A DNA stretch of 64,000 nucleotides from Prosthecodimorpha hirschii. GTDB lineage: Bacteria > Pseudomonadota > Alphaproteobacteria > Rhizobiales > Ancalomicrobiaceae. The notes beneath the pieces were generated by a model. The model was given only the letters and a program-made list of their open reading frames with translations, did not search any database and was not told the origin of the DNA. Positions 43,435-51,457 of this stretch are shown here, piece after piece (position 1 is the stretch's first letter; every line of letters begins with the position of its first letter). A program made the translations under genes and the position numbers. The stretch lies in NCBI RefSeq assembly GCF_001305515.1, contig NZ_LJYW01000001.1, positions 1,055,961-1,119,960 on the forward strand, given 5' to 3'.

Positions 43435-46400
43435 TCAGCATCGGTTGAAGAAGCAGTAGAAGGGTCCCTCGCCCGGTGGCGGGCCGCCCGGACGTGCGCC
43501 GCCGGGCGGAGGCTGCGGCGGACGGGCACCGATCCCGGCCGGCGGAACCGGTGCGTTCGGCCGCACAAGGCGCGGATCGACGCCCGGCGGCCGGTCGCTG
43601 ACCTGGCGGTCCGCGGGCTGGCGGTCGACGGGCTGGCGGTCGGGCGTCGGGCGCGTCTCGCCGGTCGGACGCGGGTCCACGGCCGGCCGTTCGGTCCGCA
43701 CCGGCGCCGGGGCCGGAGCCTTGTCGGAACCGCGCGGCGCCTCGACGCTGCTGTCGAGCAGCACGCCGTCGGGCAAGGCGGCGACGCGGATCGCCTCGTT
43801 ATAGGCGCGGAAGCTGTCGGCATTGCGCGCCGTCCCGGCGACCTTCACGCTCGCATCCGAGATCGAGAGCGTGCCGTCGGCCAGTTCGCCGGCCCGCCGG
43901 ATCGCGAAGCGCAGCGCGGCCTCGAAATCCGGGCCGGCGCCGGCGGCGATCCGCGTGTCGTCGCGAATCTCGATGCCGCGCGGCAGGCTCGCCTTCAGGC
44001 CCTCGATCACCCGCTTGCGCTCCTCGTCGGAGGGCACGAAGCCGGTCAGGCGAACCACCCAGCGCTCGACCTTGGCGTTCCACACGTAAGGCGCGACGCG
44101 CGCCGGCTTCAGGTCGAGCCTGGCCTTCGCGCCGCCCGGCAGCCAGCCGCCGAGATCCTGCAGGACCGCCGCATAGCCCTCCGGTGTCGCCGCGGTGCCG
44201 TCGACCGTTATCGCGCTGTCGCGAAGCGCGACGGTGCCGGCCTCGAGCCGCGCCGCCTGAGCCGTCATGGTGCGGGCGAGTTCGGTGAAACGATCCGGCG
44301 CCCCGTCGCCGACCTGCAGGTCGTCGACGACGCGCGCGCCGGCGACCTGCCCGGCGGCAGCCAGCAGGTCCCGGCGCAGGGTCTCGGTCGGAACATAGCC
44401 GGTCAGCCGGATCTCGCCGCCCGACCGGGTCATCTGCCATGTGTAGGGCGACATGACCGGCGCATTGACCGAGAATCGGAGCAGCCGGAAGTCCGCCGGC
44501 AGGGGGCCGCTGACCGCGCCGCGCAAGGCCTCGAAGGCGTCCGGATCGAGGCTTTGGCCGTCGATGCTGAGATTGCGTTCGGACAGGGTGATCCGGCCGC
44601 GCGCGAGCCGCGGCGCCAGCTCGGCGGCGAAGCGCACCGCCTCCGCAAAGGCCGGCGGCGCGCCGTCGGCGATGCGGGTCTCGTCCTTCAGGCTGCGCCC
44701 GCCGGCGGCCGGCGCCAAGGCGGCGGCAAGGTCGGTCCGCACGGCCGCCTCCGGCACGGACCCGGTCACCGTGATCGCACCCGGGTCGATCGACAGCGCC
44801 CAGTCGAACGGCGCCGCCAGCGGCGGGCGGATGGTGCGTTCGAACCGCAGCCCCGCGACACCGGACCGTGAGACCGCCGCCAGCGCCTGAAAGGCCTCGC
44901 CGCTGCGCGCCCGTCCGTTCAGGCGGACGACGCCGTCGGCGAGGGTCAGCCGCGCCTCGCCGAGTTCTGCAAAATCCGCCAGCGCCGCCGCGAGCGTCTC
45001 GGCAAAGCCGGCCGGCGCGCCGCCGGCGGGCCGGGTATCGTCGGCGACCGTCAGATTAGGCGCGTTGCGACGGAGCGTCTCGATCAGTTGGAGGCGGGTC
45101 TCGTTGTCCGGGACGTAGCCGGTGAAGCGGACGCGGGTGCCGGTCAACTCGGCGCCGAACTGATAGGCGGCCACCGGCGCCGGGGTCAGCGCGGTGCGCG
45201 CGATGCCGGAGCCGGATGGCGGGCGGGCGAGGTCGCGCAGCAAGGCGGCATGGGCTTCCGGCGTGGCGACGGTGCCCTCCACGGCGATGTTGCCGTCCTC
45301 GACGGTGATCCGCCCCTCGGCCAGCCGGCCCGCCTGGTTCAGCGCCCAGCGCGCCATGCCGGCGAAGGCGTCCGGCGCACCGGCGGCGATCAGCGTCTCG
45401 TCCTTGACCGCGCCGTCGCCGAACACATTGGTGCCGGCCCCCGCAATGTCCCGGCGCGTCGCCTCGGAGGGCACGAAGCCGGTCAGCCGCACCGCGCCGC
45501 GAGCGACCGCAACCGTCCAGGCGAAGGGCGCGACATGGGCCGGCTCGATCGCCCAGGCACGCTGCCGGAACCCGGCCGGCAAGGCGGTGCCGGATCGGCG
45601 CAGGTCCTCGTAGTCGGAGGGTGCATAGGCCTGGCCGTCCAGAGCGGCCGCCTGATCGCGCAGGCTCGCCCGGCCCTTCATCAGGCGGCCGGCCTCACCG
45701 GTCAGGAAACGGGCCGCGGCCATGAACTCGGCCGGGGCGCCGTCGGCCACCCGGGTCTCGTCACGCACCGTCCGGCCGCGCCCGACCCGGGCGGCCAGGT
45801 CGGCCAGTTCGGTCCTGGCATCGGCCGATGGCACGAACCCGGACAGGACCAGGGCCTGACCGTCGGCGGTCGCGCTCCATTCATACGGCGCCGCAGCCGG
45901 CGGCCGCACCTCGAAGATCAGGGTGCCGCCGCCCGGCACCGGCTCGCGATTCTTCTGCAAGGCCGCCATGAAGGCATCGAAACTGCGCGCGCGGCCTTCG
46001 AGGCGAACGTCGCGTCCGGTCACCGACGCCTTCGGATCGGCCGTGTCGGCCATGCGCGACAGCGCATAGAGCGCGGCGTCTCCGAAGCCGGCGGGCGCCC
46101 CGGCGGCGATCAGCATCTGATCGACGACGTTGCCCTGCGGGGCGAACTTGCGCGCCGCCTCGACCAGGGCGGTCCGTTGCGCCTCGCTGGCGACGTAGCC
46201 GCCCAACCTCAGCCGCGCCCCATTGGCATCCGCATTCCAGGTGAAGGGCGAGACGCCGGCCGGGATCAGACCGACGATCTGTCCGATCGCATTGCCCGGC
46301 AATGTCTTGCCGAGGTCGCGCATGGCGGCCGCATAGGCGTCCGGGCTCGTTGCGGTACCCTCGACGGTCAGCTTGCCGTCCTCGATCGCCAGACGCACGG

Positions 46401-48930
46401 TCGCGCCGAGGCGCGGCAATTGCGCCAGCGCCAGCCGCGCCAGCGCCGGAAAGGCCGGGGGGGCGCCCTCGGCGATCTGCAAATCGTCCTGGATCGGCGT
46501 GGTGCCGAGGGCGGCCGTGGCGGCGGCGGCAAGGTCCTGGCGAACCGCCTCGGAGGGGACGTAGCCGGCGAGCTTCAGCCCGCCCGCGCCGAGCGTCGCG
46601 GTCCAGACATAGGGCGAGATCAGAGGCGGGGAGACCGAATTCCGGTCGATCACGAAGCCGGGCGGCAGACGATCGGAGACCGGCACCTGAAGGGCGCGCG
46701 ACAGCACCATGAAGTCGCCGGGCGAGGCGACCTGCCCGTCGACCGTCAGCGACTTGCCCGACAGCGCGATCCGCCCGCGGACGAGGCGCGGCGTCAAATC
46801 GGCCGCAAAGCGCACGGCGGCCAGGAAATCCGGCGGTGCGCCGTCGGCGATCTGGGTATCGTCGCGCACGGTGCGTCCGCCCGCAGCCCGCTTGGCGGCC
46901 GCCGAGACGGCGCTCTTCGCCTCCTCGTTCGGAACGTATCCGGTCACCGCGAGCCGGTCGCCCTCGATCACGAAGGCGAGGTCGAAGGGCTGCACCAGCG
47001 GCGGCCGGATGGTCGAAACGAGGCTGCCGGCCGGGACGGTGGCGGATTTCAGCACGGCATAGGATTCCGTGCTGCGCGCGCGGCCGTCGACCTGCAATTC
47101 GTCACCCGCGACGGTCACGCGGCCGAGCGACAGCTCCGCCAGCTTGCCGGCGCCGAACAGGGCGAGGTCGACGAAGGCCGGGCCGTTGCCCGACGCGATG
47201 CGCGTCTCGTCATGCACGGCTTGGCCCGGAACCGCGCGACGCACGGCGTCGAGAATGCGCGCCTGGACCGCCTCGTCGGGCACGAAGCCGCTGATCGCGA
47301 CGCGGCCGGGATCGAGGTCGATCTGGAAGCGGTAGCTGGCCACGGCCGGCGCGCGCACCGAGAGGCGGGCCTGCCAGCCGCCCGGCAGCGGTCGCGCGAA
47401 GTCGCGCATCAGCCGGGCATAGCCCTCGGGCGAGATCGCCGCGCCGTCGATGACCGCATCCCGGCCCTGCACCTTGACCGAGCCCGAGGAGAGATCCGCG
47501 AGGCCGCCGAGCAATTGCCGGACGGTCTCGGCATATCCGGCCGGAGCCCCGGGCGCGACCTTGACTTCGCTCGTCACCTGGATGCCGGCAATGCCGCGGA
47601 CCACCGCATCCTGGAAGGCCTGACGCTCGGCCTCGCCGGGCGCAAAGCCGATCAGCCGCACGGCACTGCCGTCGCGAAGGGCCACGAAACCGTAGGTCCC
47701 GGGCGCGGGGCCCGGATCGTCCTTCGACCCGAACAGGGCGAACAGCACGCCGCCGACGACCAGAAGGCCGGCGAGCGCCGCCGCGATCATGCCGATCGGC
47801 GCTCGCCGCTTCGGCCCCTCCCCGGCGGCGGGTGCCTGTCCGGGCCGGGTCACCGTCGGCGGCCGGATGGCAGCCGGCGCCGCGCGTGCAGTGTCGGATG
47901 GCGCGACCGCAGGGGCCGCGGCGTCGCCGTCCGGCGCCGGTTCCGGCCCCGCCGTCGCGGGCGAGACGCCGAGAATGGCGGGACGCTCGGCTTCGGCCGG
48001 CACTGCCACGACGGGCTCCCGTGTCCAGCCGAGAGCCTCGCGCAGCGCCGCGATGCTCTGCGGCCGCTCGCGCTCGTCGATGCGCAGCGCCTGGTCGATG
48101 CCGTTCAGAAAGGCGACCGAATAGCGCCCCGGATCGGCCACGGCCTCCGCGACCGGCAGATACGGGTCGCCGCTGCCGCCAGCGCGGCCCATGCGCATGA
48201 TGCGGTTGACGGAGGCGACCGGAGGCGCGCCGGTGACGGCCCGATACAGCACCGCGCCGAGCGAATAGATGTCGGTATAGCGGCCGTGCCGGGCCGGCAG
48301 GTCGATGTCGGCCTGTTCGGGCGGCGCATAGCGCATCTGGGCGACGGTCTTGGCCGAGCGCTCGCGGTCGAGCCCCTGGCCCGCCGCCCCGAAATCGATC
48401 AGCAGCGGGTCGCCGTTCGGCCGCACCATGATGTTTCGGGGGGTCAGATCCCGATGCATGGTATCGGCATCATGGACGTGATCGACGGCGTCGAAGATCT
48501 TCTCGAACAGCGGCCGCAGTCCGGCCTCGTCCGGTGGCTCGGCATGGCCGATCAGCCATTGTTCGAGGGTGACGCCCTCGACATATTCCATGACCAGATA
48601 GCAGGTGTTGTTCCAGCGCAGAAAGTTCTCGCCCTTGACCACATAGGGGTGGCTCAGGCGATTGACGACCGCCTTGGCCTCGTCCTGGAACTTCTGCAGC
48701 GCATACTCGTAGGTTCCCTCGCTGATCGCGGTATCGACCAGCACGGTCGAGCCGCTGCGCGAGGCGAGATCGCGGACATAGAACTCCTTGATCGCCACCG
48801 TCTTGTGGGTGACGTCGTTGAAGGCCTTGTAGGTGATCCCGAATCCGCCGGCGCCCAGCACCTCCAGAATCCGGTAGCCGCACACTTCCGTGCCGATATC
48901 GAGGGCGTAGGGATACCGCGGATCTTTCAT
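43435..48930 (-). CDS. Giant transmembrane Ser/Thr protein kinase with eleven BON-like tandem repeats
   Basis: An 1831-residue protein. Residues 1-302 form a Hanks-type kinase: glycine loop GAGGFG (26-31), Lys48 in 'VAIKEF', 'HRDLTPRN' with Asp161 and Asn166, DFG (179-181) and 'APPE' (202-205), so it looks active. A Pro/Ala linker and one membrane helix (about 379-401) follow. Residues 412-1735 hold eleven repeats of about 120 residues, each with a segment like 'RLTGFVPSEATRRDI...DETLIAAGAP..F' and a second like 'LTVEGTATSPDAY', resembling paired BON domains. The tail (1736-1831) is Pro/Arg-rich and ends 'FYCFFNRC'. The repeats should be periplasmic. It sits between cbbR and cbbA on the same strand. 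Role unknown; envelope sensing is inferred. Confidence 0.85.
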   Translation of the reverse strand: MKDPRYPYALDIGTEVCGYRILEVLGAGGFGITYKAFNDVTHKTVAIKEFYVRDLASRSGSTVLVDTAISEGTYEYALQKFQDEAKAVVNRLSHPYVVKGENFLRWNNTCYLVMEYVEGVTLEQWLIGHAEPPDEAGLRPLFEKIFDAVDHVHDADTMHRDLTPRNIMVRPNGDPLLIDFGAAGQGLDRERSAKTVAQMRYAPPEQADIDLPARHGRYTDIYSLGAVLYRAVTGAPPVASVNRIMRMGRAGGSGDPYLPVAEAVADPGRYSVAFLNGIDQALRIDERERPQSIAALREALGWTREPVVAVPAEAERPAILGVSPATAGPEPAPDGDAAAPAVAPSDTARAAPAAIRPPTVTRPGQAPAAGEGPKRRAPIGMIAAALAGLLVVGGVLFALFGSKDDPGPAPGTYGFVALRDGSAVRLIGFAPGEAERQAFQDAVVRGIAGIQVTSEVKVAPGAPAGYAETVRQLLGGLADLSSGSVKVQGRDAVIDGAAISPEGYARLMRDFARPLPGGWQARLSVRAPAVASYRFQIDLDPGRVAISGFVPDEAVQARILDAVRRAVPGQAVHDETRIASGNGPAFVDLALFGAGKLAELSLGRVTVAGDELQVDGRARSTESYAVLKSATVPAGSLVSTIRPPLVQPFDLAFVIEGDRLAVTGYVPNEEAKSAVSAAAKRAAGGRTVRDDTQIADGAPPDFLAAVRFAADLTPRLVRGRIALSGKSLTVDGQVASPGDFMVLSRALQVPVSDRLPPGFVIDRNSVSPPLISPYVWTATLGAGGLKLAGYVPSEAVRQDLAAAATAALGTTPIQDDLQIAEGAPPAFPALARLALAQLPRLGATVRLAIEDGKLTVEGTATSPDAYAAAMRDLGKTLPGNAIGQIVGLIPAGVSPFTWNADANGARLRLGGYVASEAQRTALVEAARKFAPQGNVVDQMLIAAGAPAGFGDAALYALSRMADTADPKASVTGRDVRLEGRARSFDAFMAALQKNREPVPGGGTLIFEVRPPAAAPYEWSATADGQALVLSGFVPSADARTELADLAARVGRGRTVRDETRVADGAPAEFMAAARFLTGEAGRLMKGRASLRDQAAALDGQAYAPSDYEDLRRSGTALPAGFRQRAWAIEPAHVAPFAWTVAVARGAVRLTGFVPSEATRRDIAGAGTNVFGDGAVKDETLIAAGAPDAFAGMARWALNQAGRLAEGRITVEDGNIAVEGTVATPEAHAALLRDLARPPSGSGIARTALTPAPVAAYQFGAELTGTRVRFTGYVPDNETRLQLIETLRRNAPNLTVADDTRPAGGAPAGFAETLAAALADFAELGEARLTLADGVVRLNGRARSGEAFQALAAVSRSGVAGLRFERTIRPPLAAPFDWALSIDPGAITVTGSVPEAAVRTDLAAALAPAAGGRSLKDETRIADGAPPAFAEAVRFAAELAPRLARGRITLSERNLSIDGQSLDPDAFEALRGAVSGPLPADFRLLRFSVNAPVMSPYTWQMTRSGGEIRLTGYVPTETLRRDLLAAAGQVAGARVVDDLQVGDGAPDRFTELARTMTAQAARLEAGTVALRDSAITVDGTAATPEGYAAVLQDLGGWLPGGAKARLDLKPARVAPYVWNAKVERWVVRLTGFVPSDEERKRVIEGLKASLPRGIEIRDDTRIAAGAGPDFEAALRFAIRRAGELADGTLSISDASVKVAGTARNADSFRAYNEAIRVAALPDGVLLDSSVEAPRGSDKAPAPAPVRTERPAVDPRPTGETRPTPDRQPVDRQPADRQVSDRPPGVDPRLVRPNAPVPPAGIGARPPQPPPGGARPGGPPPGEGPFYCFFNRC
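43726..47697 (-). repeat. DNA encoding the eleven tandem repeats of the kinase ectodomain
   Basis: About 3.97 kb coding for eleven consecutive units averaging 120 residues. Each unit opens with a (S/A)P(F/Y)xW-like strand, continues with GxVP(S/N)E, a helix, 'xDDTxIAxGAPxxF', then 'GxxxxxxxxLxVxGxAxSPxxY' and ends near 'PPxx'. Units have diverged in DNA, so they do not look like recent duplications. Confidence 0.85.
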
Positions 48931-49150
48931 GGGGGATTCGGCCCGCCTTTCACATTCATTATGGCAACCGCGTTCCGCCGTTGCCAGAGCAGGGCTGAAA
49001 CCGGCAGGCGATCCGCCTCACGGTGCGCCGCACGCCCCGCCTGCCCGAGCCCCTTCGGACGGTGCGACCGATCGGGCCGCCGGCATTCCGACGTCCCCGC
49101 CGACCTGCCCTCAGTTCCGTCCTGGCGGCCGAAGGGCCCGTGGTTCGTGG

Positions 49151-49183
49151 TCACGAGACGGATGGGGACCATCCGTCTCGTGA
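49151..49183. repeat. Perfect 15-bp stem-loop between cbbR and the kinase gene
   Basis: TCACGAGACGGATGG (49151-49165), loop GGA, and its exact reverse complement (49169-49183). It lies 66 bp after the cbbR stop on the minus strand and about 220 bp before the kinase start. It has no T run. It could end the cbbR message or be a copy of a dispersed intergenic repeat. Confidence 0.65.
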
Positions 49184-49249
49184 ATCCAAACCACTAGGGG
49201 CGCCCGGTTTCGGGATGTTGTCGTTAGGGCATCGTCGTTCCGGACCTTG

Positions 49250-50173
49250 CTATGCCGCGAGCCCGGGCGGGTGCGGCAGGTAATGGGCGCCTTCTTCCGC
49301 CAGGAAATCGGCCAATGCGCGTGGTGCCGGGAGCAGCCTGCGGTCGCGCAGGTGGACCACATACCATTCCCTCAGAATCGGCAGGCCGGCCACGTCGAGC
49401 GTCACCAGCCGGCCGTCCTTCAGTTCGGCCGCGATCGTATGGGCGGAAATGAAGGCAATGCCGAGGCCGGCCATGACAGCCTGCTTGATCGTCTCGTTGG
49501 AGCCGATCTCGAAACCGATATTCGGCTGCACGCCGTTGGCGGCGAACAGGCGCTCCATCAACCCGCGCGTCCCCGACCCCGGCTCGCGCAGGAGGAAGGA
49601 TTCGCCGGTGAGATCGGCCGGAGACAGGCCGCGCGCCGCCGCCAACGGGTGATCCGGCGCGGCTATGATGACATGCGGATGCGCGCCGATCGGCCACTGA
49701 CTGACCGCCAGATCCTCCGGCGGCCGCCCCATGATCGCCACATCGATGCGGCCGGCGCGCAGCTGTTCGATGATCTCGCTGCGATTTCCGATGAAGAGCT
49801 TCAGCGTCAGCCCGGGAAAGCGGCGGCGGAACTCGGCGAGCGCGCGCGGCGCGAAATACTTGGCCGTCGAGATGACCCCGACCGCGACCTCGCCGCGCCC
49901 GGCATTGCGCATCTCGTCGAGCGCCTGGATGCAGTCGGTCAGCGCCAGTTCGATCCGCTCCACCGTCGCCAGCACCTCGCGGCCGGCCGAGGTCAGCCGG
50001 ATGCCGTCGGCCAGGCGCTCGACCAGCGGCAGGCCGGCGGCCTCCTCCAACTGGCGCATCTGCACGGTCACGGCCGGCGGCGTGACATGGAGCAGCTCGG
50101 CGGCGCCGGCAAAGGACCCCGAGCGGACCACCGCCTCCAGCGACCGCAATTGCTTCAGCGTGACATAGCGCAT
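49250..50173 (-). CDS. cbbR: LysR-type regulator CbbR
   Basis: A 307-residue LysR regulator. The N-terminal HTH is 'TLKQLRSLEAVVRSGSFAGAAELLHVTPPAVTVQMRQLEEAAGLPLVER' (residues 5-53). The C-terminal effector domain contains 'GVISTAKYFAPRALAEFRRRFPGLTLKLFIGNR', as in CbbR proteins, which respond to Calvin-cycle metabolites such as RuBP or to NADPH. 'EIGSNETIKQAVMAGLGIAFIS' is also typical. The ATG at 50173 has a GGGGAGGG site. It is divergent from cbbS across a 170-bp gap with LysR-type motifs, exactly the cbbR-to-cbbL arrangement of other autotrophs except that cbbL is missing. Confidence 0.93.
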   Translation of the reverse strand: MRYVTLKQLRSLEAVVRSGSFAGAAELLHVTPPAVTVQMRQLEEAAGLPLVERLADGIRLTSAGREVLATVERIELALTDCIQALDEMRNAGRGEVAVGVISTAKYFAPRALAEFRRRFPGLTLKLFIGNRSEIIEQLRAGRIDVAIMGRPPEDLAVSQWPIGAHPHVIIAAPDHPLAAARGLSPADLTGESFLLREPGSGTRGLMERLFAANGVQPNIGFEIGSNETIKQAVMAGLGIAFISAHTIAAELKDGRLVTLDVAGLPILREWYVVHLRDRRLLPAPRALADFLAEEGAHYLPHPPGLAA

Positions 50174-50223
50174 GATCGCCCTCCCCGGTCGCCGGGCCAC
50201 CGGTTCGGCCCTCGCACAAGGAA

Positions 50224-50259
50224 ATTTAATGCACGCGTAAAATAATGCAAATTTACTGA
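50224..50259. promoter_or_regulatory. Probable CbbR operator region
   Basis: An AT-rich patch in the cbbR-cbbS gap holds the inverted repeat TTTA-N9-TAAA (50225-50241), which also satisfies the LysR rule T-N11-A. It also holds two direct copies of TAATGCA, at 50227-50233 and 50243-50249, 16 bp apart. Spacing and position 50 bp upstream of cbbR suit a CbbR site controlling both genes. Confidence 0.55.
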
Positions 50260-50280
50260 AGCGACCGATGCGCGCAGGGT

Positions 50281-50330
50281 GATCCGGTCCGGATCGGACC
50301 CGAGCGGAGGAGTCGGGTCCCATCCGGATC
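50281..50330 (+). promoter_or_regulatory. Hairpin in the cbbS leader abutting the ribosome-binding site
   Basis: GATCCGG (50281-50287) pairs with CCGGATC (50324-50330), and inside it GGACCCGA (50296-50303) pairs with TCGGGTCC (50313-50320). The outer stem ends directly at the AGGGAGA ribosome-binding site (50331-50337) of cbbS. It could tune translation or stabilise the message. Confidence 0.5.
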
Positions 50331-50343
50331 AGGGAGACCGGAC

Positions 50344-50760
50344 ATGCACATGACCCTCGGCGCTTTTGCGTTTCTGCCCGATCTGACGGAAGAGCAGATC
50401 TGCCGGCAGATCGACTATTGCATCTCGAACGACTGGACCGTGGCGATCGAATTCGCCGCGGAGGTCCAGAATCGCGACACGCAATGGGATACCTGGGGCG
50501 TGCCGATGTTCGACGTGCGCGACGCGAAGGCCGTGCTGGCCGAAATCCGCGCCTGCCGCGAGGCCCATCCGAAGCACTATATCCGGATCAGCGCCTTCGA
50601 CCCGAGCCGCGGCTGGGAGACGGTCCGCCTGTCCTTCATCATCAACCGCCCGCGCGCCGAACCGGTCGTCCGCTTCGACCGCAGCGAATCCCAGTTCCGC
50701 GCCCTGCGCCACCGCGCCCAGCCCCAGCCGGAACGGCGGGCGATGGGCGCCCGGTTCTGA
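50344..50760 (+). CDS. cbbS: Ribulose bisphosphate carboxylase small subunit, red type (form IC/ID), without an adjacent large subunit
   Basis: A 138-residue RuBisCO small subunit. The family landmarks are in order: 'LGAFAFLPDLTEEQICRQIDYCISNDWTVAIEF', 'WDTWGVPMFDVRDAKAVLAEIRACREAHPKHYIRISAFDPSRGWETVRLSFIINRP'. The length includes the C-terminal extension of red-type subunits, but the last 30 residues ('DRSESQFRALRHRAQPQPER' and on) are Arg/Pro-rich and diverged; the ending 'GARF' still aligns with the usual GxRY. The 'PHPRNxYWEMWG' loop is altered to 'VQNRDTQWDTWG'. The ATG has an AGGGAGA site. It occupies the place of cbbL next to cbbR. No cbbL is in the window. Confidence 0.9.
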   Translation: MHMTLGAFAFLPDLTEEQICRQIDYCISNDWTVAIEFAAEVQNRDTQWDTWGVPMFDVRDAKAVLAEIRACREAHPKHYIRISAFDPSRGWETVRLSFIINRPRAEPVVRFDRSESQFRALRHRAQPQPERRAMGARF

Positions 50761-50811
50761 CAGGGGACATCAAGCCTGTAGTTACGAGCGCAGAGACTGT
50801 TTCGTCCGGCG

Positions 50812-51189
50812 CTATCCCTTAGACAGGGTGCGGATCGTGACCGAGCGATCCGAGCGGACCTCAACGACTTTGTTGATGAGGTCGTCCATCGCTTCGACTG
50901 TATCGAGAGCGATGGCGAAGAATTCGGCCTGCAAATCGCGATCGAGATTTCCTGGCAGGAACAAGATGAGCCCGGGATGGATCGCCTCGCGCGCATAGAG
51001 GCGCAGGAAATCCCGGGTATTGCTGGTCACGAAGATAAAATTTCCCTGCAGGATGAATGGCATCAGGTGTTCATCGCGCCGTCCCTGCAGGCCGCGATGA
51101 ACGACATGCGTCGCATGGTGGCCACGCGCATTCGCGACCCCGACCAGACCGGGATAGAGGCATTCGTCGATCAGAAATGGGTCGATCAC
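50812..51189 (-). CDS. PIN-like toxin (DUF5615-type)
   Basis: A 125-residue protein with the DUF5615 PIN-like pattern: an N-terminal Asp-Glu in 'FLIDECLYPGLV', 'DEHLMPFILQGNFIFVTSNTRDF' in the middle (Asp/Thr-Asn/Asp), and 'GLILFLPGN'. Such proteins are presumed RNases and pair with a DUF433 antitoxin, as here. The start is the GTG at 51189, which overlaps the antitoxin stop (GTGA); a GTG at 51213 would reach back inside the antitoxin gene. It converges with cbbS, 51 bp apart, and points the same way as cbbT upstream. Confidence 0.82.
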   Translation of the reverse strand: MIDPFLIDECLYPGLVGVANARGHHATHVVHRGLQGRRDEHLMPFILQGNFIFVTSNTRDFLRLYAREAIHPGLILFLPGNLDRDLQAEFFAIALDTVEAMDDLINKVVEVRSDRSVTIRTLSKG

Positions 51190-51398
51190 AGCGGCTTGCC
51201 TGCGCGCTCCCACGCGAGGCAGGCCTCGATGCCGTCGAGCGGCAGCGACGGGTAGGTGTTGAAGATCTCCGCCCGCGGCAGACGACGCCGGACCTCGATC
51301 AGGACATTCTCGGCCGGCACGCGCGTGCCCTCGACGACCGGCATGCCGCTGAGGATGCCGGGGTCCGATACGATCCGGGTCTTCACGTCGGTGGCCAT
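51186..51398 (-). CDS. DUF433 family antitoxin
   Basis: A 70-residue DUF433 protein. The signature 'RIVSDPGILSGMPVVEGTRVPAENVLIEVRRRLPRAEIFNTYPSLPLDGIEACLAW' is full length and includes the small HTH expected of an autoregulating antitoxin. It precedes the toxin with a 4-bp overlap. The ATG at 51398 stands nine bases after GAGGAG; the ATG at 51404 is only three bases away and less likely. It begins 59 bp after the transketolase stop, so it may be read from the cbb operon as well as from its own promoter. Confidence 0.85.
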   Translation of the reverse strand: MATDVKTRIVSDPGILSGMPVVEGTRVPAENVLIEVRRRLPRAEIFNTYPSLPLDGIEACLAWERAGKPL

Positions 51399-51457
51399 GA
51401 TCATCGTCTCCTCGGCACGAGTATCGTCGCGCCGAGGGGCGGCATCAAGGCCGGGGG

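Noticed and set aside
45088-49197. A plus-strand open frame of more than 1300 codons opposite the giant kinase
   Set aside because: It is Arg/Gly/Ala-rich antisense to a gene with clear kinase motifs and repeats. Long antisense frames are expected in DNA of this GC content.
50620-50760. Possible frameshift at the 3' end of cbbS, because the C-terminal 30 residues look unlike other small subunits
   Set aside because: The other two frames give no better match. The current frame keeps colinear Arg, Leu, Pro and the final GxRF/Y, and total length is normal. Divergence is the simpler reading.
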